From contig CAZTNC010000008.1 in the NCBI GenBank assembly GCA_964614915.1, positions 1-64,000 of the forward strand: a stretch of 64,000 nt of DNA. The letters are read 5' to 3'. Each line of letters opens with the position of its first letter. The first letter of the stretch is position 1. The position numbers and the translations under genes are program-made. The stretch is from WTFY01 sp964614915 (GTDB lineage: Bacteria; Pseudomonadota; Gammaproteobacteria; UBA4575). Below are positions 34,502 to 41,451 of the stretch, piece after piece. A model generated the notes under the pieces. It was not told the origin of the DNA. It ran no database searches and worked only from the letters and a program-made list of their open reading frames with translations.

Positions 34502-35152
34502 ATGTCAGTACTTGTCAGCACCGCAAATTCATTACAAGACGTCCTGGACAGGCTTCGGGCAATCGACTTCTTGGGACCGCTTGCGCTGCGCCTGTACTTG
34601 GCGCCTGTATTTATTGCTGTCGGCCTGCACAAATTCATACACCTGGAAGACATTGCAAGCTGGTTCGGAAATCCCGATTGGGGACTTGGCCTGCCCGCCC
34701 CCATGCTCATGGCAATCCTTGCTGCATCCGCAGAGCTGTTTGGCGGTATCGCCTTGCTGTTTGGAGTTGCGGTACGCTGGTTTACCATCCCTCTGATGGT
34801 CACCATGCTCGTAGCAATTTTTGCGGTGCACTGGAACCAGGGCTGGTTTGCAATAGCACCGGGCGACCCTGCCACCAGCACGGCCAAACCACTTGCAGCC
34901 ATCGGGATTCCATCTGCCAAGCACAGCCTGGAAAACAGTGAGGAAGTGGGCAAGCGCCTGCAGGCCGCCAAATCCCTGCTGAAAAAACACGGGAACTACA
35001 AATGGCTGACAGAAAAAGGGAATTTCGTAATTTTGAACAACGGTATCGAATTTGCCGCGACCTACTTTGTGATGTTACTGGTACTGTTCTTTACGGGGGC
35101 AGGAAGATACCTGTCCATTGATTACTGGATCGCCAGACATTTCAGGAAATGA
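34502..35152 (+). CDS. DoxX family membrane protein (HvfX-like)
   Basis: A 216-residue membrane protein with a DoxX-type core: LALRLYLAPVFIAVGLHKFIH, an amphipathic region, MLMAILAASAELFGGIALLFGVAVRW, and two further helices (IPLMVTMLVAIFAVHW and AATYFVMLLVLFFTGAGRYL). A polar insertion of about 75 residues (PATSTAKPLAAIG... to ...EKGNFVI) lies before the last helix. Genes of this type accompany DUF692/DUF2063 pairs (the buf/hvf clusters), which is the context here: bufB and bufC follow. Substrate unknown; a redox or quinone-linked role is often proposed for DoxX proteins. Confidence 0.8.
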   Translation: MSVLVSTANSLQDVLDRLRAIDFLGPLALRLYLAPVFIAVGLHKFIHLEDIASWFGNPDWGLGLPAPMLMAILAASAELFGGIALLFGVAVRWFTIPLMVTMLVAIFAVHWNQGWFAIAPGDPATSTAKPLAAIGIPSAKHSLENSEEVGKRLQAAKSLLKKHGNYKWLTEKGNFVILNNGIEFAATYFVMLLVLFFTGAGRYLSIDYWIARHFRK

Positions 35153-35208
35153 GCCGGGCAGTTTGCCGGCCTTGCGGCTTTTCGCACAGCCCTTAGGAAC
35201 CATGCCAC

Positions 35209-36069
35209 ATGGGTACAGTTCATCAAAATATCAATGTAGTACACGGCTCGGGTCTCGGTTTCCGACGCGACCTTCTCGGTGAGCTTGAAGCAAGCTTTCC
35301 AGCCAGTATCGACTTCATGGAAGTTGCGCCCGAGAACTGGATAGGAGTCGGTGGGAAACTAAGCAAACGCTTTCGCGCCTTCACAGAAAAAATCCCGTTT
35401 GTCTCACACGGACTATCGCTCTCAATTGGCAGCCCTGCTCCCTTGGATGAGTCACTTGTACATGACATCAAGAAATTCATACATGCGCATGACATCCGCT
35501 GTTACAGCGAGCACCTGAGCTACTGTTCAGATGACGGGCACCTGTATGACTTGATGCCCATCCCCTTCACTGAAGAGGCCGTGCACTATGTTGCAGGCAG
35601 AATCAGGCAGGTCCAGGAAATCCTGGAACAGAAGATCGCTATGGAAAATGTCTCTTATTACGCAGCGCCCGGCAAAGAGATGGACGAAATCGATTTCATC
35701 AACGCCGTGCTCAAGGAAGCCGATTGCAACTTGCTTCTGGATGTGAACAACATCTATGTCAACTCCGTTAACCACCAGTATGACCCGGTGGAATTCCTGC
35801 AGGCATTGCCCGGTGAACGCATTGCGTATTGCCACATCGCAGGTCACTACATGGAAGAGGAAGATCTGCTTGTAGACACCCATGGCGCGGGTGTGATCGA
35901 TCCTGTCTGGGACTTGCTGGACAAGGCCTATGAGTTGTTCGGTTCTATGCCGACTTTGCTGGAACGGGATTTCAATATTCCTCCTTTGGAGGATCTGGTA
36001 CAGGAAGTTCACACAATTCGCAATCTGCAAAACAAGCGGGACACGGCGTCCCATGTACAGCCCAACTGA
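35209..36069 (+). CDS. bufB: DUF692 multinuclear non-heme iron oxidase (MNIO), BufB-like
   Basis: MNIO enzymes modify cysteines of small ribosomally made peptides, for example making thiooxazoles in bufferins or oxazolone/thioamide pairs in methanobactin. The 286-residue TIM-barrel protein has the expected metal-ligand residues: MEVAPENWIGVGG, FVSHGLSLSIG, YSEHLSYC, AMENVSYY, LLLDVNNIYVNSVNH, YCHIAGHY and VDTHGAGVIDPVWDL, then LLERDFNIPPLEDL. It is followed 3 nt later by its usual DUF2063 partner. No precursor peptide gene (DUF2282-type BufA) fits in the 56 nt upstream or elsewhere in this operon, so the substrate is unknown. Confidence 0.88.
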   Translation: MGTVHQNINVVHGSGLGFRRDLLGELEASFPASIDFMEVAPENWIGVGGKLSKRFRAFTEKIPFVSHGLSLSIGSPAPLDESLVHDIKKFIHAHDIRCYSEHLSYCSDDGHLYDLMPIPFTEEAVHYVAGRIRQVQEILEQKIAMENVSYYAAPGKEMDEIDFINAVLKEADCNLLLDVNNIYVNSVNHQYDPVEFLQALPGERIAYCHIAGHYMEEEDLLVDTHGAGVIDPVWDLLDKAYELFGSMPTLLERDFNIPPLEDLVQEVHTIRNLQNKRDTASHVQPN

Positions 36070-36072
36070 TCC

Positions 36073-36855
36073 ATGCCAGTCGAATCTTCAAAAATACCTG
36101 CATTCAAAAAAATCCAGTACGAGTTTACTGCGCACCTGAGGGACCCGAGCAGGAACAGTGCGCCGGAAGGCATCGAAGACCGGCGCATGAAAATCTATCG
36201 AGGTCTTCTCTATCGCAATGTTCAGAATTTTATTAAAAGTGCATTCCCCGTCCTGCGCAGGCTCTACAACGATGAGGACTGGCACAGGATGGTCCGGGAT
36301 TTTTTTGCCAACCATCGATCCGCATCGCCCTATTTCAGGGATATTTCCCGCGAATTCCTTGATTACCTAGAAAACGAAAGAATATCCCAGCCTGAAGACC
36401 CAATTTTCATCAATGAACTCGCCCACTACGAATGGGTGGAAATCTGTCTCGCAAATTCAGACCTTGAGCCAGACATGACAAATGTAGACCCAAAAGGGGA
36501 TTTAATGCATGGCGTGCCCGTCCTTTCGCCTCTGGCAGAATTCTTTGGGTACCACTTCCCGGTGCACAAGATCAGTCCCGATTTCCAACCAAAACGGGCT
36601 AGTGCACAGCCTGTGTTTCTGATGATCTACAGGGATAGGCACGACAAGGTTGGCTTCATGGAACTGAACCCCATTTCAGCAAAGCTGATCGAACAACTGA
36701 AAAACAACCAATTGGAAACAGGCAAGCAACTTCTTGGAAGGATCGCCGAAACGTTGCAGCACCCTGACCCGGATGCGGTGTCCAGGAGCGGGGGGAAGGC
36801 TCTGGAGCAATTGCGTGCCAGCGATATTTTGCTCGGTACCAAGACACGGAACTAA
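36073..36855 (+). CDS. bufC: DUF2063 family protein, MNIO partner (BufC-like)
   Basis: A 260-residue protein of the DUF2063 family, which binds the leader of the precursor peptide and presents it to the DUF692 oxidase. The N-terminal putative DNA-binding-like domain (residues about 10-105) shows MKIYRGLLYRNVQNFIKSAFPVLRRL, DWHRMVRDFFANHRSASPYFRDISREFLDYL and ELAHYEWVEI. The C-terminal half contains HKISPDFQP and PVFLMIYRDRHDKVGFMELN. It starts 3 nt after bufB and converges with the cobalamin adenosyltransferase gene, whose stop is 11 nt away. Confidence 0.87.
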   Translation: MPVESSKIPAFKKIQYEFTAHLRDPSRNSAPEGIEDRRMKIYRGLLYRNVQNFIKSAFPVLRRLYNDEDWHRMVRDFFANHRSASPYFRDISREFLDYLENERISQPEDPIFINELAHYEWVEICLANSDLEPDMTNVDPKGDLMHGVPVLSPLAEFFGYHFPVHKISPDFQPKRASAQPVFLMIYRDRHDKVGFMELNPISAKLIEQLKNNQLETGKQLLGRIAETLQHPDPDAVSRSGGKALEQLRASDILLGTKTRN

Positions 36856-36865
36856 GCCGAGTCTA

Positions 36866-37414
36866 TCAAGCCGGCCTGTCTGGCCAAGGTGTTTCTGTGT
36901 GGTCTGAACTGGCGGACAGTATCCTGCACGAAACAAACAGGAAGTCGGACAGCCTGTTTAAGTAGACTTGAATATCTGGGTTGACGGTTTGATGCTGGCT
37001 CAACTCCACCACGCTCCTTTCTGCCCGTCTGCAAACAGCGCGGGCCAGGTGGCAAACCGAAGCCGCATTCCCTCCATTCGGCAGTATGAAGCTCTTCAGT
37101 GCTGGCAGGTTCTCGGAGAGGGTATCCATCCGCTCTTCCAGGTATGTGACCATACCTGGATGAACCCGCTTCAGGCGTGGATTGCTTAATTCTGCGCCCA
37201 GATCAAAAAGTCGATGCTGGATTTCTGTCAGGCTGTCTTTGACGTCCACTGGCAAATCATTGGCAAGGACCATGCCGATGACAGAATTCAGTTCATCGAC
37301 ATCGCCCAGTGCCTGGATTTCGGGACAATCCTTGCGCACACGCCTGCCGCAGGGCAAACCCGTTTCACCTCGATCCCCGGTTTTGGTATAAATTTTGGTT
37401 GCCCCGCCAGACAT
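36866..37414 (-). CDS. Cob(I)alamin adenosyltransferase, PduO type
   Basis: Transfers the adenosyl group of ATP to cob(I)alamin, making adenosylcobalamin. From ATG 37414 the protein is 182 residues with the PduO/MMAB signatures KIYTKTGDRGETGLPCGRRV (ATP loop), LGDVDELNSVIGMVLA, ILPNGGNAASVCHLARAVCRRAERSV and VYLNRLSDFLFVSCR. A longer reading to 37507 overlaps the TonB receptor gene and was rejected. The BtuB-like receptor gene lies immediately upstream on the same strand (19-nt gap), giving a cobalamin uptake/activation pair. Confidence 0.93.
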   Translation of the reverse strand: MSGGATKIYTKTGDRGETGLPCGRRVRKDCPEIQALGDVDELNSVIGMVLANDLPVDVKDSLTEIQHRLFDLGAELSNPRLKRVHPGMVTYLEERMDTLSENLPALKSFILPNGGNAASVCHLARAVCRRAERSVVELSQHQTVNPDIQVYLNRLSDFLFVSCRILSASSDHTETPWPDRPA

Positions 37415-37433
37415 GTGCAGTCCACCGACAAAC

Positions 37434-39221
37434 TCACCGCACGGGTTTGATATGCAATTCAGCAAATACGGACTGGCCCGGCACGTTGTATCCTGATGCC
37501 AGTTCATACTCCTTGTCGAAAAGATTTTCCGCCTTCAGCACCAGTGTCACATAGGGGAAATGGTAGCCGATGGAAACATCAAATAACCCATAACCTGGCA
37601 GCGTCACGTCTTGAATCCCTCTCCTCTCCGAAGTAACCAAACCATTCACCTGAATAAAGAACTGCTCTTGACTGTAAGCTACAGAGCCCGTGAGTGTGCG
37701 CTTTGCTCTCCTCAACAAGGGCGCATCATCAGTCTCGTTACGCGGGTCCTGAATGATTCCTTCCAGACCCAAATCCCAAGCTCCCGACTGGTGACCGAGA
37801 GAAAATTCGACCCCCCTGATACGCACCTCATCCACATTCCGATTCTCATAGGTGAATGTCGCCGGGTCTATGAGTGTAGTCTCAATAAGATTATCGATTT
37901 TGTTTTCAAAAATGCGGAATGATACGGAAGTCAGCGGAGTCAACTTGTGTTTGATTCCTGCTTCAATAGAGCGGGAGGTCTCCTCTTTCAGATCCGGGTT
38001 TCCTCCAAATCCGAATCTTGCGTTGCTGTCTGGCGCACGAAACCCGGTACCGATGCTTGTAAAGAGCCTGGTTCCCTGCCACAGGGAATAGCCATATTCC
38101 AGGTTCCAGGTCACGGCATCGTCAAAGTCTTCATGATCTGTGTATCGGGTTGCGGTGGAAAGGCTATGCCTGTTTCTTGCAAACTGCTCATGCAGGTATG
38201 CTGAAAATATACGTGTACCCTGCCTGTAGGAATTCCCAAAAGACAGGGAGTTCGTGTCCTCGTCCGCCAGCGACATCCCAAGTACGAGCACGTTGTCATT
38301 GAACGTGATGTCATTCTTCCAGTCGTAAACCACCCTGTCAGTCAGGGCATAATCCTTGTTCCCCAGAAAGTTTGTCTGGTTCTGGCGGACTTCGTCCCTG
38401 ATTCTCGAAACAGACAGGGCAGACTTCCAGTTTTCAAGCACAGGCCGGCTCAGTGACACATTCAGGACATTGTTTTTCCGATCATGGTCCAGGTCCGTAC
38501 CAAAGCTGTCATATTCGGTATTGCCCTGCACCTGCCAGAAACCGAACACAAGCTCACCCACTCCTGCTAGCGTTCTTATGTTGAAGTCGAATGTGTCACG
38601 ATCATGCCCGTGATTTGTATTCGAGCTACTGGCTGAAGGGAATCCCTCTGTCTGCAGCCGGCTGAAAGACAGGTTGCCCGAGGCGCGGTCATTCGCATAC
38701 CCCAGGTGCATGCCTTGCTCGTCCGTGGAATATCTGCCGGCCGAGACATGAAAACCGGCGCTCTTCTTCTCCTCGTCGAGAGAAGTGATGACATTGATCA
38801 CGCCCCCCACAGCTTCGGATCCGTATACGGTTGAACGGGGACCCTTGACGACCTCGATGCGATCAATCACAGAGGTGTCAATCATTTCCAATGCCGGGGC
38901 ACCCGTGGTGGCGGAATTCATTTTTACCCCATTGATGAGCACTGTGGCGTGATTGCTGTTCGTGCCACGGACAAACACTGAAGTCTGCTGCCCCGCCCCG
39001 CCGGTGCGACCGATGTCCAGACCGGCATGCCATCGCAGCAGGCCTGCGATATCTGCGGATGGACTGCGCTCAATCATTTCACGGGTAATTACCACGACGG
39101 AAGGTATGACCTCCCCGAGTGACTGGGCATACCTGGCAGGGGTAACAACGACCTCATCTAACGCATGAGCAAATGTGCACATGCTGATCAGGCAGGCAGC
39201 TGCAAGGTTCCTAAAGTTCAT
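37434..39221 (-). CDS. btuB: TonB-dependent outer-membrane receptor, BtuB-like
   Basis: A 595-residue outer-membrane gated barrel. From ATG 39221 it starts with a signal peptide (MNFRNLAAACLISMCTFAHA) followed directly by the TonB box DEVVVTPARY. The plug domain (residues about 20-140) has TSVFVRGTNSNHATVLINGV and VVKGPRSTVYGSEAVGGVINVIT. About 20 beta-strands follow, including the TonB-receptor C-terminal box region VTLVLKAENLFDKEYEL. Size and the neighbouring adenosyltransferase favour cobalamin as ligand. I found no cobalamin riboswitch in the 94 nt upstream. The last residue is Arg rather than the usual aromatic. A GTG at 39242 is an alternative start. Confidence 0.85.
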   Translation of the reverse strand: MNFRNLAAACLISMCTFAHALDEVVVTPARYAQSLGEVIPSVVVITREMIERSPSADIAGLLRWHAGLDIGRTGGAGQQTSVFVRGTNSNHATVLINGVKMNSATTGAPALEMIDTSVIDRIEVVKGPRSTVYGSEAVGGVINVITSLDEEKKSAGFHVSAGRYSTDEQGMHLGYANDRASGNLSFSRLQTEGFPSASSSNTNHGHDRDTFDFNIRTLAGVGELVFGFWQVQGNTEYDSFGTDLDHDRKNNVLNVSLSRPVLENWKSALSVSRIRDEVRQNQTNFLGNKDYALTDRVVYDWKNDITFNDNVLVLGMSLADEDTNSLSFGNSYRQGTRIFSAYLHEQFARNRHSLSTATRYTDHEDFDDAVTWNLEYGYSLWQGTRLFTSIGTGFRAPDSNARFGFGGNPDLKEETSRSIEAGIKHKLTPLTSVSFRIFENKIDNLIETTLIDPATFTYENRNVDEVRIRGVEFSLGHQSGAWDLGLEGIIQDPRNETDDAPLLRRAKRTLTGSVAYSQEQFFIQVNGLVTSERRGIQDVTLPGYGLFDVSIGYHFPYVTLVLKAENLFDKEYELASGYNVPGQSVFAELHIKPVR

Positions 39222-39315
39222 TATGTATATCCGAACAGTCACTCAGCCTTTGCGTATGACAGCCCGTATGAGCTTCCAAGGTCAGTGAACAGAGTAAGCG
39301 TGCCGGATGCACCAC

Positions 39316-40029
39316 CTAGCTTTTTCCGTACACGGGCACGGCTGCACCTGTCACACCATTGGCCTGCTTTGAGCAAAGGTGCAAAATTTCATTGGCCAGT
39401 TCTGCGGGTGGTACCCAGTTACTGAAATTGCTGCCCGGCATGTCCGCGCGGTTCTGCGGGGTATCAATGGTTCCCGGTAAAATGCAGTTCACATTGATGT
39501 TGTTGTGCTTGTGCTCTGCCGCCAGACTTTGCGTGAGCGTGATCACAGCTGCCTTACTGATACAGTAAGGTGCCATTCTCGCCTTTCCTTCTACTGCTGC
39601 ACGCGCAGCCACATTCACGACCCTGCCTTTTTTCCTTTTCAGCATGTGCGGGATAACCGCGCGGCACATGAGAAACACACTTTTCGCATTCATGTCCAGC
39701 ATGAAGTCCCAGTCTTGCACCGGCGTCTCGTGCACAAGCGGCCCCATCCTGAATCCTCCAGCAACATTGGCAAGGACATCGATGCGTCGAAAACGCTGTA
39801 TGACCCGGTTCACCGAATGATTCACCTGGTTCACATCGGTCAGGTCGGCCTCAAACAAGCCGACATTCTCCGCATGCCGCCAGGAAGCCTGTTGTGAGCG
39901 ATCAAAACCGATGTCAACCAGTGCCAGTTTCGCACCCGCACGATGGAAAAGCTTCGCCACGGTGCTGCCGAGGTTGCCAGCGGCCCCGGTAACCACTGCT
40001 ACCTGACTATCAAAGTCATACACGCTCAT
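39316..40029 (-). CDS. Short-chain dehydrogenase/reductase family protein
   Basis: A 237-residue Rossmann-fold protein of the classical SDR superfamily. The cofactor loop AVVTGAAGNLGSTVAKLF, the acidic LALVDIG after beta-2, NVAGG after beta-4 and the catalytic YCISK are present. The usual catalytic Ser, 13 residues before Tyr, is Ala (VNVAARAAVEGKARMAPY). The C-terminal stretch GTIDTPQNRADMPGSNFSNWVPP resembles a subgroup I know from other proteobacteria but whose substrate is unknown to me. It lies between btuB and the nrdB terminator on the same strand. Confidence 0.8.
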   Translation of the reverse strand: MSVYDFDSQVAVVTGAAGNLGSTVAKLFHRAGAKLALVDIGFDRSQQASWRHAENVGLFEADLTDVNQVNHSVNRVIQRFRRIDVLANVAGGFRMGPLVHETPVQDWDFMLDMNAKSVFLMCRAVIPHMLKRKKGRVVNVAARAAVEGKARMAPYCISKAAVITLTQSLAAEHKHNNINVNCILPGTIDTPQNRADMPGSNFSNWVPPAELANEILHLCSKQANGVTGAAVPVYGKS

Positions 40030-40148
40030 TCTCTGTACTTGTTGTAGTGATGAAATTCTACCTTATCTTCCGGGCACCTATCATTCTGGTCCTGTCACTT
40101 GGCATGGGACTGCTGCTGTCTGCAGGGGGTGGTACTCTGCCAGTGCAT

Positions 40149-40174
40149 AAAAAAAGGGAGCAGGGCGCTCCCTT
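40149..40174 (-). terminator. Rho-independent terminator of nrdAB
   Basis: On the minus strand a 6-bp GC-rich stem (GGGAGC at 40172-40167, loop GCCCT, GCTCCC at 40161-40156) is followed by seven T residues (40155-40149). It is extended by A-T pairs at its base. It lies 54 nt beyond the nrdB stop codon and would insulate the SDR gene. A second small hairpin (ACCAC/GTGGT, 40181-40195) precedes it. Confidence 0.85.
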
Positions 40175-40227
40175 AATACAACCACCATGAGTGGTGGCCC
40201 CATAACGCCGAGAATCGGCCCTGACTC

Positions 40228-41421
40228 TTACCAGGTAAGAGCTCCTCCAGTTTGATATTCGGTCACCCGGGTTTCAAAAAAGTTCTTTTCTTTCTTCAGA
40301 TCCAATATTTCTGACATCCATGGGAAGGGGTTGCCTGCTCCAGCGTACTGTTGTGACAAGCCGATCTGTGCGCAGCGCCGGTTAGCGATGAATTTCAGAT
40401 ACTCTTCAAACATGGGGGCATTCAAGCCGAGAATGCCGCGCGGCATGGTGTCACGGGCATACTGGACCTCAAGCTCTACACCCTGCTGAATGAGCTGGAC
40501 AATTTCCTGCTGGAAACTTTCCGTCCATAGATGCGGGTTTTCCATTTTGATCTGGTTGATCACGTCGATGCCGAAATTCATGTGCATGGACTCGTCACGC
40601 AGGATGTACTGGAACTGTTCGGCAACGCCGGTCATCTTGTTACGGCGACCCATGGAAAGAATCTGCACAAAACCCACGTAGAAGAAGATGCCCTCGAACA
40701 CCACATAAAATGCAATAAGGTCTCTCAGCAGCCGTTGATCGTCCTCTGCTGTACCGGTTCTGAAATTCGGATCACCCAGACTATTGGTATACGGCAATGC
40801 CCATTCGGCCTTGCGGGCAACCGCCGGCAATTCCCGGTACATGTTGAACACCTCGCCCTCGTCCAGGCCCAGGGACTCGATACAATACTGGTACGCATGC
40901 GTATGGACGGCTTCCTCAAAAGCCTGGCGCAACAGATACTGCCGGCATTCCGGGTTGGTGATGTGCCGGTACACGGCCAGTACCAGATTGTTCGCAACCA
41001 GAGAGTCTGCGGTGGAGAAAAACCCTAGATTGCGTTTGATGATGGTGCGCTCATCTTCGGTCAGGCCGTCCGGGTCTTTCCACAGCGCTATATCGGCCGT
41101 CATGTTGATTTCCTGGGGCATCCAGTGATTGGCACATCCGTCCAGGTATTTCTGCCAGGCCCACTCGTACTTGAAGGGCACCAGTTGATTCAGATCAGCA
41201 CGGCAATTGATGATTTTTTTGTCATCGACCTGGATACGACCAGCGCCTCTTTCGATGTTCTCCAGGCCGGTAACGCCTTCGTGCCGCTCCTGGCCTTCAG
41301 GCTGTTCGGCAAGTGGCCGCACTCGTGTATCCAGGACCTGCGGATCCACAAAAACGGCAGGTGCGGTAACGCTTGACGTGTTGGTTCGCGCATCGGCGAT
41401 CGGGTCTTCCCAACTTTGCAT
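40228..41421 (-). CDS. nrdB: Ribonucleoside-diphosphate reductase class Ia, beta subunit
   Basis: NrdB holds the diiron centre and tyrosyl radical that start nucleotide reduction. The 397-residue protein has STADSLVANNLVLAVYRHI, and the iron/radical segment AFEEAVHTHAYQYC, where Glu-x-x-His is followed four residues later by the radical Tyr. It also has YVVFEGIFFYVGF and ILRDESMHMNFGIDVINQI. The C-terminal tail ending TEYQTGGALTW is the part that docks in NrdA. It follows nrdA on the minus strand with a 30-nt gap and ends before a strong terminator. Confidence 0.96.
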   Translation of the reverse strand: MQSWEDPIADARTNTSSVTAPAVFVDPQVLDTRVRPLAEQPEGQERHEGVTGLENIERGAGRIQVDDKKIINCRADLNQLVPFKYEWAWQKYLDGCANHWMPQEINMTADIALWKDPDGLTEDERTIIKRNLGFFSTADSLVANNLVLAVYRHITNPECRQYLLRQAFEEAVHTHAYQYCIESLGLDEGEVFNMYRELPAVARKAEWALPYTNSLGDPNFRTGTAEDDQRLLRDLIAFYVVFEGIFFYVGFVQILSMGRRNKMTGVAEQFQYILRDESMHMNFGIDVINQIKMENPHLWTESFQQEIVQLIQQGVELEVQYARDTMPRGILGLNAPMFEEYLKFIANRRCAQIGLSQQYAGAGNPFPWMSEILDLKKEKNFFETRVTEYQTGGALTW

Positions 41422-41451
41422 AACAGCTTCTCCCCCTATAGTTATTACCGC

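Noticed and set aside
39222..39315. Cobalamin riboswitch upstream of the BtuB-like gene
   Set aside because: Only 94 nt are available and the conserved B12-box and GCCACTG-type blocks are absent.
40050..40190. 46-codon plus-strand frame encoding a hydrophobic peptide (MKFYLIFRAPIILVLSLGMG start)
   Set aside because: It has no ribosome-binding site and its 3' half runs through the nrdAB terminator hairpin, so chance is more likely; a homologue search could revive it.
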